Notes: generated from the sequence alone by a model not told the origin. Numbered from the stretch's first letter, positions 39,738 through 47,828 are shown. The stretch is 64,000 nucleotides of DNA from Microbacterium sp. LCT-H2 (GCF_001866135.1 NZ_MODW01000001.1:744001-808000), one strand, 5' to 3'. Numbers and translations: made by a program.

Positions 39738-40582
39738 CTCCCGAGAACGTGACCGGCCCGGTCGCCGTCCACGCCGAGGCCCCGGTCTGGTGGCCCGGGT
39801 GGGGCGGCCTGCGCTGGGTCGACGGAGACGCGGGCGACCTGCTCACCCTCCGCGGCGACGAGATCGTCCGCCAGCACGTCGACGACGAGTACCTCGCGTT
39901 CTTCCGCCCGCGGACGTCGGGGGGCTTCGTGGCGGTGGGCGCGCGCACCCTGTACCTCGCCGACAGCCCCGACGCGGAGGCCCGTCCCGTCGCGACGCTG
40001 CTCGACGACGGCCCGGTGCGCATGAACGACGGCTGCTGCGACCCCCGAGGGCGGCTCCTGGCCGGATCGATGTCCACGGACTCCACCGAAGGCGCGGGGA
40101 CCGTGCTGCGCATCGACGCCGCCCTCGACGTGACCACGGTGCTCCCCCGCGTGACCTCGTCCAACGGCGTCAGCTACTCCCCGGACGGTCGCCGCGTCTA
40201 CTACGTGGACACCGACACCGGCCGGATCGACGTGTTCGACGTGACCGAGGGCGACCTCCGCGGGCGCCGGGTGTTCGCGCACATCCCCGAAGACGACGGC
40301 GTGCCCGACGGCCTCACGGTCGCCGCAGACGGCAGTGTCTGGGTCGCGCTGTGGGGCGGGAGCCGCGCGCGGGGGTTCGAGCCGTCCGGGGCCGTGCGCG
40401 AGGACATCGTGCTGCCGGTGCCCCAGGTCAGTGCCTGCACGTTCGGTGGCGACGACCTCGGCACGCTCTTCATCACGACCTCCGCGCAGGGCCTGCCGTC
40501 CGATCACGGCACCGCCGCGGGCTCGGTGTTCGCGGTGCGTCCCGGGGTGCACGGCCTCCCGGTCCTCCCCTTCGCCGGCTGA
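39734..40582 (+). CDS. SMP-30/gluconolactonase/LRE-family lactonase
   Basis: The 282-residue beta-propeller has Glu in AVHAEAPVW, Asn in TSSNGVSYSPDG and Asp in GVPDGLTVAADG, the three metal ligands of SMP-30 lactonases. Other propeller strands read VYYVDTDTGRIDVFD and GSVWVALWGGSR. It should open an aldonolactone to the sugar acid. The ATG overlaps the previous gene by four bases. The gene lies next to, but outside, the sugar-acid island that starts at 40745, so a link to that pathway is possible. Confidence 0.8.
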   Translation: MTPENVTGPVAVHAEAPVWWPGWGGLRWVDGDAGDLLTLRGDEIVRQHVDDEYLAFFRPRTSGGFVAVGARTLYLADSPDAEARPVATLLDDGPVRMNDGCCDPRGRLLAGSMSTDSTEGAGTVLRIDAALDVTTVLPRVTSSNGVSYSPDGRRVYYVDTDTGRIDVFDVTEGDLRGRRVFAHIPEDDGVPDGLTVAADGSVWVALWGGSRARGFEPSGAVREDIVLPVPQVSACTFGGDDLGTLFITTSAQGLPSDHGTAAGSVFAVRPGVHGLPVLPFAG

Positions 40583-40596
40583 CCCGCCCGCGGGTT

Positions 40597-40659
40597 CAGG
40601 CGCTCGCGCGGCATCAGGCACCTTTCCCCTCCCCTCGCCTGAGCCCGCGCGGATGCCTG
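40597..40659. repeat. 63-bp nested palindrome, family A copy 6
   Basis: Outer pentamers are at 40597-40601 and 40655-40659, inner ones at 40615-40619 and 40637-40641, with an 18-nt pitch and 17-nt loop. It begins 15 bp after the SMP-30 stop, between convergent genes. Confidence 0.75.
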
Positions 40660-40684
40660 AGTTCACGGACGACAGCGGTGGGAG

Positions 40685-40744
40685 AGGCCTCTACCCGGGA
40701 CACGGTTGCACTCAGCGAAAGGAACCGTGCCCCGGGCACAGGCC
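40685..40744. terminator. hairpin between the SMP-30 gene and the FAH-family gene
   Basis: CCCGGGACACGGTT (40694-40707) pairs with AACCGTGCCCCGGG (40723-40736) with one mismatch or so, and AGGCCT occurs as outer arms at 40685 and 40739. It lies just beyond the stop of the leftward hydrolase gene and should end its operon. Confidence 0.6.
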
Positions 40745-41602
40745 TCACCCGAGACGGACCCGCTCCGTGCGCTGGTGCTGGCGGCCGAGCCGCTCGATCT
40801 CGATGGTCATCTCGTCGCCGTCCTGCAGGTAGGGGAAGCGTCCGGACAGCGCGACACCCTGCGGAGTGCCGGTGTTGATGACGTCGCCGGGTTCGAGCAC
40901 GAGGTAGTGACTGAGCTCATGCACCAGCTGCAGCACGGGGAAGATCATGTCGGCGGTGGAGGAGTCCTGCCGCGGCTCGCCGTTCACGAAGGACCGGAGG
41001 CGCAGCGACTGGGGGTCGATCTCGTCGGCGGGCACCAGCGCGGGGCCGAGGGGGTTGAACGTCTCGGAGCACTTCCCCTTCGACCACTGCCCGCCGGAGA
41101 CCTCGAGCTGATACGCCCGCTCGGACACATCGTTCGAGATGGTGTAGCCGGCGATCACGTCGCGCGCGGCCTCGACGGAGGGCAGGTACCGCGCGGTGCG
41201 GCCGATGACGACCGCGAGTTCGACCTCCCAGTCGACCTTCTCAGCTCCCGGCGGCAGGAGCACGACATCGTCCGGACCCACGACCGTGTTCGGGTGCTTG
41301 AAGAACACCACCGGGTGTGCGGGCGGCTCGGCGCCGGACTCCGCCGCGTGCGCCGCGTAGTTCTGGCCGATGCACATCACCGCGGTCGGCCGCGCCACAG
41401 GGGCACCGACGCGCAGCCCGGTGGTCTCCACCTGCGGCAGGGAGCCGTCGGCGAGTGCCGCGCGCACGCGGGCGATGCCGTCCGCGGCGAGGAAGGCGCC
41501 GTCGATGTCGCGGGTCAGGGAGCTGAGATCACGCACCACTCCCTGGTCATCGCGGACGTAGGGACGCTCCTGGCCGATCGCGCCGAGTCGCAGCAGTTCC
41601 AT
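40745..41602 (-). CDS. fumarylacetoacetate hydrolase-family protein, likely 2,4-diketo-3-deoxy sugar-acid hydrolase
   Basis: The 285-residue protein has the FAH fold with CIGQNYAAHAAESG, PVVFFKHPNTVVGP, DWEVELAVVIG (the metal-binding Glu-x-Glu), SNDVSERAYQ and GDVINTGTPQGVALS. This pattern is close to 2,4-diketo-3-deoxy-L-fuconate hydrolases and also to ureidoglycolate lyase-type annotations. It would split a diketo sugar acid into pyruvate and a hydroxy acid. It is the second gene after the hydroxyacid dehydrogenase, 10 bp apart, and belongs to the island with the TGCTATAGCA operators. Confidence 0.8.
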   Translation of the reverse strand: MELLRLGAIGQERPYVRDDQGVVRDLSSLTRDIDGAFLAADGIARVRAALADGSLPQVETTGLRVGAPVARPTAVMCIGQNYAAHAAESGAEPPAHPVVFFKHPNTVVGPDDVVLLPPGAEKVDWEVELAVVIGRTARYLPSVEAARDVIAGYTISNDVSERAYQLEVSGGQWSKGKCSETFNPLGPALVPADEIDPQSLRLRSFVNGEPRQDSSTADMIFPVLQLVHELSHYLVLEPGDVINTGTPQGVALSGRFPYLQDGDEMTIEIERLGRQHQRTERVRLG

Positions 41603-41612
41603 GGGAGTCCTC

Positions 41613-42587
41613 TCAGCGCGCGGCGGCGAAGGCCGGGTTGACGATGGGCACGGCCTCGCCGGCGAGCGAGCGGATCACGTTCTCGGCGGCGTGCACGGGA
41701 AGATCCGCCAGAGCCTCCGGGGAGTACCAGGCGGCGTGCGGCGTGAGCAGCACGGTGTCGAGCGCGCGCAGCGGGGAGCTGCCGGGGAGGGGCTCCTCCG
41801 CGAAGACGTCGAGAGCGGCACCGGCGAGCCGGCCGTCGCGGAGCGCCGCGGCCAGGGCGTCCTCGTCGATGAGCGGTCCCCGGCAGGTGTTCACGATCAC
41901 GGCATCCCGCTTCATCGTCGCCAGGGCCGCCGCGTCGATCAGGTGGCGGGTCTCGTCCGTCAGCGGCACGTGCAGCGTGAGGACGTCGGCGCGGGCGATC
42001 GCCGACGGGATGTCGACGGGCTCGCAGCCCGCGTCGCGCACGGCGTCGTCGGAGGCATACGGGTCGGCCACCAGCACGCGGAAGCCGAGCGCCCGGCACC
42101 CGCGGGCGACGATCGATCCGATGCGCCCGAATCCGAGGACCGACACGGTGGTGGAGGACGGCCGCACGGCGAGCGGCCGGGCGTCGACGGCCTTCCAGAC
42201 GCCCTCCCGCACGGCCCGGTCGTAGGCGGAGAGGCCGCGGGCCTGGGTCATGATCATCGCGACCGTGTGCGCGGCGACCTCTTCGATGCAGTAGCTCGGC
42301 GTGTTCGCGACGGCGATGCCGCGGGTCGTGGCGGCCTCGACGTCGATCATGTCGTAGCCGATGCCGACACGGCTGATGAAGCGGAGATTCGGCAGGCGAT
42401 CCATGAGGGGGCCGTCGATGCGCGCCCACTGCACGACCAGCGCCTCGGCGTCGGCTCCGGCGGCGGCGATGTCGTCCGGGCTCCCGGAGGCGGCCCGTTC
42501 GGCACGGAGGCCGGCGGCGCGGAGGGTGTCTTCGATGACGGTTCCCGGAAGGTCGCAGTCGGTGACGAGGATGAGCGGCGCGGTCAT
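41613..42587 (-). CDS. D-isomer-specific 2-hydroxyacid dehydrogenase
   Basis: The 324-residue NAD-dependent enzyme has VSVLGFGRIGSIVARGCRALGF as the nucleotide loop, NTCRGPLIDEDAL with the catalytic Arg, and LLTPHAAWYSPEAL with the catalytic His. The Glu of the relay lies in DVFAEEPLP. The ATG at 42587 is chosen: the longer frame to 42761 runs through the operator and into the divergent gene. The substrate is a 2-hydroxy acid, possibly the product of the adjacent hydrolase. A TGCTATAGCA operator lies 8 bp upstream of the start. Confidence 0.85.
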   Translation of the reverse strand: MTAPLILVTDCDLPGTVIEDTLRAAGLRAERAASGSPDDIAAAGADAEALVVQWARIDGPLMDRLPNLRFISRVGIGYDMIDVEAATTRGIAVANTPSYCIEEVAAHTVAMIMTQARGLSAYDRAVREGVWKAVDARPLAVRPSSTTVSVLGFGRIGSIVARGCRALGFRVLVADPYASDDAVRDAGCEPVDIPSAIARADVLTLHVPLTDETRHLIDAAALATMKRDAVIVNTCRGPLIDEDALAAALRDGRLAGAALDVFAEEPLPGSSPLRALDTVLLTPHAAWYSPEALADLPVHAAENVIRSLAGEAVPIVNPAFAAAR

Positions 42588-42594
42588 GGATGCG

Positions 42595-42612
42595 ATGCTA
42601 TAGCATCTAGCA
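42595..42612. promoter_or_regulatory. island operator 1, ATGCTATAGCATCTAGCA
   Basis: ATGCTATAGCAT (42595-42606) is a perfect 12-bp palindrome followed by CTAGCA. It lies 7 bp from the dehydrogenase start, in the divergent promoter region. Confidence 0.75.
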
Positions 42613-42645
42613 AGCTCGCGTACAGCGCTGTCGCGAGACCGCTTC

Positions 42646-42656
42646 TTGCTATAGCG
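42646..42656. promoter_or_regulatory. island operator 2, TTGCTATAGCG
   Basis: This copy has one mismatch to TGCTATAGCA. It ends 7 bp before the ATG of the rightward SDR gene and is 51 bp from operator 1, so each divergent gene has its own site next to its start. Confidence 0.7.
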
Positions 42657-42663
42657 TTTAGGC

Positions 42664-43413
42664 ATGACTGTTCGCCGCGCACTCGTCACGGGCGCCAGTT
42701 CCGGCATCGGAACCGCCGCCGCCCTCGAACTCGCCCGCGAGGGCGTCGCCCTCTGGATCACCTACGCCGGACGCGAGGCCGAAGCCGTCCGCGCGGCGGA
42801 GGAGTGCCGCGCGGCGGGCTCCCCGGACGTCCACGTGTCGCGCCTCGACCTCCGCGATCCCGACTCCATCGCGGCGCTCATCACTGAGATCACGGCGGCG
42901 TGGGACGACCTGCACGTCCTCGTCAACAACGGCGGCGTCTGCCCCTACACCCCGTACCCCGAGATCGACATCGAGGAGTGGGACTTCGTCCTGGAGACCA
43001 ACGCCCGCGGCACCTTCCTCCTCACCCGCGCGGCGCTCCCCCTGCTCCGCGCCGCGGGCGGCGACCGCTCCGTCATCAACATCGCCTCGATCGCCGGGCA
43101 GGTCGGCGCGCTGCAGACGGGCATCCACTACGCGGCCAGCAAGGGGGCGATCCTCGCGATCACCCGCAGCTTCGCCCGGCACCTCGCCGCCGAGGGCATC
43201 CGCGTCAACGCCGTCACACCCGGCCCGGTCGCCAGCGCGATCACGGATCAGCTCCAGGGCGAGGGCCGCGCGAAGCTCGAGTCGGGCATCCCGCTCGGCG
43301 CGTTCGGGCAGCCGGAGGACGTCGCCTGGATCATCGCGTCGCTCGCCTCGGAGCGGGCCCGCTTCATCACCGGAGCCACCTACGACGTCAACGGAGGAGT
43401 TCGCATTGACTGA
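42664..43413 (+). CDS. SDR-family oxidoreductase of the sugar-acid island
   Basis: The 249-residue classical SDR has TGASSGIGTA (9-18), NNGGVCPYTP (Gly in place of Ala in NNAG), catalytic Ser in NIASIAG and YAASK (near 156-160). DVNGG ends the protein. In diketo-hydrolase pathways such enzymes oxidise sugars or 2-keto-3-deoxy acids. ITYAGRE after beta-2 suggests NADP use. It starts its own rightward transcript with an operator 7 bp upstream and overlaps the next gene by 8 bases. Confidence 0.85.
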   Translation: MTVRRALVTGASSGIGTAAALELAREGVALWITYAGREAEAVRAAEECRAAGSPDVHVSRLDLRDPDSIAALITEITAAWDDLHVLVNNGGVCPYTPYPEIDIEEWDFVLETNARGTFLLTRAALPLLRAAGGDRSVINIASIAGQVGALQTGIHYAASKGAILAITRSFARHLAAEGIRVNAVTPGPVASAITDQLQGEGRAKLESGIPLGAFGQPEDVAWIIASLASERARFITGATYDVNGGVRID

Positions 43414-43756
43414 CCGCACCGCCCAGGACCGTTCTGCCCTCGACACCGTGCAGGCGCAGCTCGACGCCTTCAACGCCCACGACCTCGACGCCTTCGTCGC
43501 GACCTATGCCGAGGATGCCGTGGTCACCGGGGTCGCGCCGGAGCCCCTCGTCGGGTCGGCCGCGATCCGCGCCTTCTACGAACCGCGGCTGCAGAACCCG
43601 GAGCTCTCCTGCGTGATCGACACGAGCGTCCTGTTCGGCTCCCGCTGGCTCGTCGCACAGGAGCGGGTCATCAACGCCGGCGTCGCCACGGAGACCATCG
43701 CGACCTTCGACGTGGTCGACGGCGTGATCTCGCGGGCGTCGATGCTCAAGGCCTGA
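43406..43756 (+). CDS. SnoaL-like/NTF2-fold protein
   Basis: The 116-residue protein has the NTF2-like layout: VQAQLDAFNAHDLDAFVATYAEDA, GSAAIRAFYEPRLQ and VVDGVISRASML. Such proteins are isomerases, dehydratases or binding proteins; no substrate is predictable. The start is TTG at 43406, inside the SDR gene, with GGAGGAG seven to ten bases upstream, which makes it a coupled gene. It is probably co-transcribed with the SDR gene. Confidence 0.75.
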   Translation: MTDRTAQDRSALDTVQAQLDAFNAHDLDAFVATYAEDAVVTGVAPEPLVGSAAIRAFYEPRLQNPELSCVIDTSVLFGSRWLVAQERVINAGVATETIATFDVVDGVISRASMLKA

Positions 43757-43829
43757 CCCGCTTCGAATCGCCCGATTGGCTGTGTTTCCGGCCGAAATGG
43801 GACCAGTCAAGCGATTCGAAAGGGGTCAG
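43753..43829. terminator. bidirectional palindrome, family B copy 1
   Basis: CTGACCCGCTTCGAATCGC (43753-43771) pairs with the end at 43811-43829, and a core with CGGCCG at 43789-43794 lies in the middle. The arms contain the stop codons of both convergent genes (NTF2-like and dinB). A related copy with the same core is at 47761-47828. Confidence 0.7.
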
Positions 43830-45022
43830 TGATGCTCCGGGAGGACCGGGGACGACCAACCGGGGTCGCGGCCGAGGTGGGCGGCGCGGGAGACCGAGGC
43901 GGAGCCGAAGCGGTCGCGGAGCGTGTCGAGCACGGTGTCGAGGCGGGACTCGTCGCCCCAGTCGATCGGCAGCTCGGGCGGGACGCTGTCCGCCGCGTCG
44001 AGCTGGGTGAACGAGAGGCCGAGCAGGGTGATGCCGCGACCGCTGATCTCGGGCTGTGCCGCGGCGAGGAGCGTGCGGGCGACGGCGAGCAGCAGCGCGG
44101 TGCGATCGGTCGGCGCCCGCAGCGACCGGGAACGGGTGGCCTTCGTGAAGTCGCCGAAGCGCAGCCGCAGCACCACCGTGCGGCACACGCGGTCACCGTC
44201 GCGGAGACGCCGCGCGAGCCGGTCGACGATCTGGGTGAGGATCACGTCGAGCTCCTCCGGCGACCGCGGACGGACGCCGAGCGCTCTCTGCGACCCGATC
44301 GATCCCCGGCGCCTGGTCGTGTCCACGGGGCGGGGGTCCCGCAGGCGGGCGAGAGCATGGACGTGCGCTCCGGTCGCCTTTCCGAGCATGCGCTCCGCGG
44401 TCGCGGCCTCGAGCTCCGCGAGCTGTCCGACCGTGCGGATGCCGTAACGGTGCAGCTTCTCCGCCGTCACCGCGCCGACTCCCCACAGCCGCTCGACGGG
44501 AAGCGGCAGCAGGAACTCCTCCTCCCGGTCGGGCTCGACGACGAGGAGTCCGTCGGGCTTGCTCACCGCACTCGCCACCTTGGCGAGGAACTTCGTGCGG
44601 GCGACGCCGACCGAGATCGCGAGGCCCGCCTCGGCGCGCACGCGCTCCCGCAGCCCGACGGCGATGGCCTCGGGAGTGCCGGCGATGCGTCGCAGCCCGC
44701 CGACCTCGAGGAACGCCTCGTCGATGGAGAGCCCTTCCACCAGCGGGGTGGTGTCGCGGAAGATGCGGAAGACATCCCTGCTGGCCGCGGAGTAGGCCTC
44801 CATCCGCGGCGGCACGACGACGGCGTCGGGGCACAGTTCCCGCGCCTGCCGGCCGCCCATCGCGGTGCGGACGCCCCGCGCCTTCGCCTCGTAGCTCGCG
44901 GCCAGCACGACCCCGCCGCCGACGATCACCGGACGCCCGCGGAGCTCCGGCGCATCACGCTGCTCGACCGAGGCGTAGAACGCATCGAGATCGGCGTGCA
45001 GAACCGTCGCTTCCCCGCGCAT
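43826..45022 (-). CDS. dinB: DNA polymerase IV (Y-family)
   Basis: The 398-residue protein has the Y-family marks: VLHADLDAFYASVEQRD (metal Asp), SIDEAFLEVGG with the second acidic pair (near 105), and a helix-hairpin-helix ERLWGVGAVTAEKLHRYG. The little-finger domain occupies about 240-360. It copies damaged DNA with low fidelity. It lies 61 bp downstream of the SDR gene on the same strand, inside the catabolic island. No SOS box was seen before it. The ATG at 45022 has GGGAGAACGGG upstream; an alternative start at 45055 is less likely. Confidence 0.9.
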   Translation of the reverse strand: MRGEATVLHADLDAFYASVEQRDAPELRGRPVIVGGGVVLAASYEAKARGVRTAMGGRQARELCPDAVVVPPRMEAYSAASRDVFRIFRDTTPLVEGLSIDEAFLEVGGLRRIAGTPEAIAVGLRERVRAEAGLAISVGVARTKFLAKVASAVSKPDGLLVVEPDREEEFLLPLPVERLWGVGAVTAEKLHRYGIRTVGQLAELEAATAERMLGKATGAHVHALARLRDPRPVDTTRRRGSIGSQRALGVRPRSPEELDVILTQIVDRLARRLRDGDRVCRTVVLRLRFGDFTKATRSRSLRAPTDRTALLLAVARTLLAAAQPEISGRGITLLGLSFTQLDAADSVPPELPIDWGDESRLDTVLDTLRDRFGSASVSRAAHLGRDPGWSSPVLPEHH

Positions 45023-45083
45023 CCCGTTCTCCCGTCGACGAGCGGATCGTCGCACGGACCGGGGACATCGGCGTGGCCGGAGT

Positions 45084-45887
45084 TCAGGAGGCCGGGGGCG
45101 CCGCGAACCGCTCCCGCAGCGCGGGGTCGAGGGTGATGTCCCCGAACGACGCCGTCCAGGCGCCGTCGACCGCGATGGACTGGCCCGAGAGGTAGGGGGC
45201 CTCGTCGGAGAGCAGGAACGCCGTCACCGCGGCGACCTCCTCCGCCCGGGCGATGCGTCCCATGGGCGGACCCTCCGCGAGCAGGCGCTCCTCCGCCGCA
45301 GGATCGGCCGCCCGCGCGATCTGCGCCTCCAGATGCGGAGTGCGCACGCCGCCCGGTGCGACGGTGTTGGCCCGTATGCCCACTCCGCCATATGTCACGG
45401 CGACGCTCCGGCTGAGGGCGTCGATCCCGCCCTTCGTGAACTCGTAAGCCGCGTGGTCGACGAAGCTCGAGCGACCGTGGATCGACCCGATGTTCACGAT
45501 CGCCCCGGCCACGCCCTGATCGAGGAACGCGGACACGGCCGTCGAGCAGCCCCAGAGGTAGCCGAAGCCGTTGATGTCGATGATCTCGCGCACGACGGTC
45601 TCGTCGAGCTCGTGCAGCGGCGTGCGCTTCGTGATGCCGGCGTTGTTGACCCAGCCGGCCAGCGGAGCCTTGGTGCGCGCCGCGGCCGCCGCGCGTTGAT
45701 GGGCCGTGCGGTCGGAGGCGTCGCCGAGCACGACCTCGGCGACGATGCCCTCCTCCACGGTCCCGGAGCCGGGCGAGCGTTCGAGCCCGACGACGATCCA
45801 GCCGTCGGCGGTGAGCCGCGCGGCCACGGCGCGGCCGATGCCCTTGCCGCTGCCGGTGACGACGACGCTGCGCGGGGAAGGTGTCAT
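45084..45887 (-). CDS. SDR-family oxidoreductase of the sugar-acid island
   Basis: The 267-residue SDR has TGSGKGIGRA, NNAGIT, Ser in NIGSIHG and YEFTK. VVGLERS after beta-2 points to NAD. It is separated by one base from the enolase-superfamily gene (45889), so both come from one transcript driven from upstream of 47720. Together with the dehydratase and the other SDR it could form dehydrogenation steps of an acid-sugar route. Confidence 0.85.
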   Translation of the reverse strand: MTPSPRSVVVTGSGKGIGRAVAARLTADGWIVVGLERSPGSGTVEEGIVAEVVLGDASDRTAHQRAAAAARTKAPLAGWVNNAGITKRTPLHELDETVVREIIDINGFGYLWGCSTAVSAFLDQGVAGAIVNIGSIHGRSSFVDHAAYEFTKGGIDALSRSVAVTYGGVGIRANTVAPGGVRTPHLEAQIARAADPAAEERLLAEGPPMGRIARAEEVAAVTAFLLSDEAPYLSGQSIAVDGAWTASFGDITLDPALRERFAAPPAS

Positions 45888-45888
45888 G

Positions 45889-46965
45889 TCAGTCCCTCTC
45901 GAATCGGAAGACGGCGGGATCGAGGCCGAAGCCGAGCCCCGGAGCAGCGGTCGGCGTGACGGTGCCGGCGAACTGCGGCCCGCCCGTGACGAACGAGGGT
46001 GCGGGGTCGTAGGGATTCACCCCGCGGGCGAAGGTCTCCACCTGGATGCCGAGGTGCGCCGTGACCTCGGGATAGACGTGTCCGGACACGGGGACACCGC
46101 GCGCCGTCGCCCAGCCGATGAGCTCGCGCGCGGGGGTGATGCCGCCGATCGCGACGACGTCGAGGCGCAGCGCGTCGACCTCGCCGACCTCGACGAGACC
46201 CCGGAGCACCGCGGGGTCGGTCACCTCGTCGCCCACCGCCACCGGCAGCCCGGTCTCCCGGCGGATGCGGGCGACACCGGCCGCGTCCTCGGGGAGCAGC
46301 GGATCCTCCAGCCAGGCCAGGCGCGGCTCGCCCCACTGCGCGACCTCCGCCACAGCGGACTCCGCGTCGGGCCAGCCGAAGCCCACATCCACGACGAGTC
46401 CGGTCGATGACGGCAGCTCCGCGCCGAGGATCGCGAGCAGTTCGCGCATGTATGCCGGATCGGGAATGCGCGAAATCTTCACCTGTGCCCAGCCCTCCGC
46501 CTGCGCGAGCACCTCGTCCGCGATCTCCCGCGGCGGCCGCTGCGGAGAGGGATACGCGGCGACGAGCATCCCCTCCCGCGGGGCGTCACCGGTGCCGAGC
46601 AGGGTCCACAGCGGCACGCCGGCGCGACGGGCCGCGACGTCCCACAGGGCGATGTCGACGAGACCGATCGCCCGCCGCACGAGTCCCACCCGTCCGACGA
46701 TCGCGCTGCCCCGGAGCATCCGGTCCCACGCGGCCGCCGGGTCGTCGGCGTCGAGCCCCACCGCGTGCGGAGCCACCAGGCGTTCGACGATCTCCGCCAT
46801 CGGCGCTTCGCGCGACAGGCAGTAGGCGATCCCGGTGGTGCCGTCGTCCGCCGTCACCCGAACCGCGGAATACTCCCGCCGCGTGACCGTCATCGCGCCG
46901 AGCTGCAGCGGCGCGGGAAGGGGGAGGACCGCCGTGGCCGTGTCGATCCGGGCGACGGCGGTCAT
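45889..46965 (-). CDS. enolase-superfamily sugar-acid dehydratase (mandelate racemase group)
   Basis: The 358-residue protein has the N-terminal capping domain and a barrel with KISR (about 165, Lys-x-Arg in place of Lys-x-Lys), DVGFGW (about 195, metal Asp), EDPL (about 220, metal Glu), GDEV (about 247, third ligand) and SGHVYPE (about 300, catalytic His). KISR with a His later in the barrel fits acid-sugar dehydratases such as those acting on fuconate, rhamnonate or galactonate. It abstracts the alpha proton of an aldonate and gives a 2-keto-3-deoxy acid. It overlaps the SDR gene upstream by four bases. Confidence 0.8.
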   Translation of the reverse strand: MTAVARIDTATAVLPLPAPLQLGAMTVTRREYSAVRVTADDGTTGIAYCLSREAPMAEIVERLVAPHAVGLDADDPAAAWDRMLRGSAIVGRVGLVRRAIGLVDIALWDVAARRAGVPLWTLLGTGDAPREGMLVAAYPSPQRPPREIADEVLAQAEGWAQVKISRIPDPAYMRELLAILGAELPSSTGLVVDVGFGWPDAESAVAEVAQWGEPRLAWLEDPLLPEDAAGVARIRRETGLPVAVGDEVTDPAVLRGLVEVGEVDALRLDVVAIGGITPARELIGWATARGVPVSGHVYPEVTAHLGIQVETFARGVNPYDPAPSFVTGGPQFAGTVTPTAAPGLGFGLDPAVFRFERD

Positions 46966-47720
46966 TCGGGCTTCTTCGCGAGGGGCACGCCGTAGTCCAC
47001 CATGAACCCGCCGTCGACGTACAGGGTCTGCCCGTTCATGTAGCGCGACTGGTCCGACACGAGGAAGCTCACGGCCGCGGCGATCTCACTCGCGTCGGCC
47101 AGGCGCTTCGCGGGGATGCGGGACAGGATCGTGTCGAGGCTCAGCGTGCCCTGCTCGACGCCTTGCCGGAACACCCCGGTGTCGACGTAGCCCGGGGCCA
47201 CCGCGTTGACCCGCACACCGCGCGACGCCCACTCCGCTCCCGCCGTGGAGGTGAGTCCGATGACGGCGGCCTTGGTCGTGGCATACGGCGCCCGCCCCGC
47301 GGAGCCGCGCGAGGAGATGGAGGAGATGTTGACGATGCGGCCCTCGCCCCGGTCGAGCATGCGCTTCCCGGCAGCTTGGAGCGCGGAGAACACCCCGTGC
47401 AGGTTCACGTTCACGACCGCGGACCACTCGTCCCACGTGAGGTCTTCGATCCCGCGGTGCCGCTGGATGCCGGCGTTGTTCACGAGCACCTCGATGGGCC
47501 CGAGCTCCGCCTCGATCTCGCCGAAGACCCGGTCGACGGCGGCATGGTCGGTGACGTCGAGCTCCCGCCACAGGATCCCGGCGGGGTTCTCGCCCGCGGT
47601 GAGCCCGGGGACGCGGTCGGTCGCGACGACGAGGTAGCCGTCCGCGGAGAGTCGCTGTCCGATCTCCCAGCCGATGCCGGCCGAGCCTCCGGTGACGATG
47701 GCGACGGGGCGCGTGGTCAT
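46962..47720 (-). CDS. SDR-family oxidoreductase, first gene of the dehydratase operon
   Basis: The 252-residue SDR has TGGSAGIGWE (cofactor), NNAGIQ, Ser in NISSISS and YATTK. VVATDRV after beta-2 points to NAD. It leads a three-gene unit with the dehydratase and a second SDR, with ATGA overlap to the next gene. A copy of TGCTATAGCA lies 23 bp upstream of its start, so it is regulated with the rest of the island. Confidence 0.85.
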   Translation of the reverse strand: MTTRPVAIVTGGSAGIGWEIGQRLSADGYLVVATDRVPGLTAGENPAGILWRELDVTDHAAVDRVFGEIEAELGPIEVLVNNAGIQRHRGIEDLTWDEWSAVVNVNLHGVFSALQAAGKRMLDRGEGRIVNISSISSRGSAGRAPYATTKAAVIGLTSTAGAEWASRGVRVNAVAPGYVDTGVFRQGVEQGTLSLDTILSRIPAKRLADASEIAAAVSFLVSDQSRYMNGQTLYVDGGFMVDYGVPLAKKPE

Positions 47721-47742
47721 GTCTCTCCTCTACCTCGGGGAT

Positions 47743-47753
47743 TTGCTATAGCA
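47743..47753. promoter_or_regulatory. island operator 3, TTGCTATAGCA
   Basis: An exact match to TGCTATAGCA, 23 bp upstream of the SDR-dehydratase operon. Confidence 0.75.
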
Positions 47754-47760
47754 ACTCTAG

Positions 47761-47828
47761 CCCGTTCGAATCGCGCAACTGGTTCGATCTCGGCCGGAAA
47801 TGGAGCAAAGTGGGCGATTCGGACGGGG
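47761..47828. repeat. palindrome, family B copy 2
   Basis: CCCGTTCGAATCGC (47761-47774) pairs with GCGATTCGGACGGGG (47814-47828, one mismatch), around a loop with CGGCCG at 47791-47796, as in the copy at 43753-43829. It ends 3 bp from the stop of the leftward ceramidase-like gene and should terminate the ABC operon. Confidence 0.7.

Noticed and set aside
457..40659. Family A palindromes as insertion sequences or MITEs
   Set aside because: No target-site duplication or transposase-like ends were seen, and the position after stop codons fits a terminator-like role better. Mobility remains possible.
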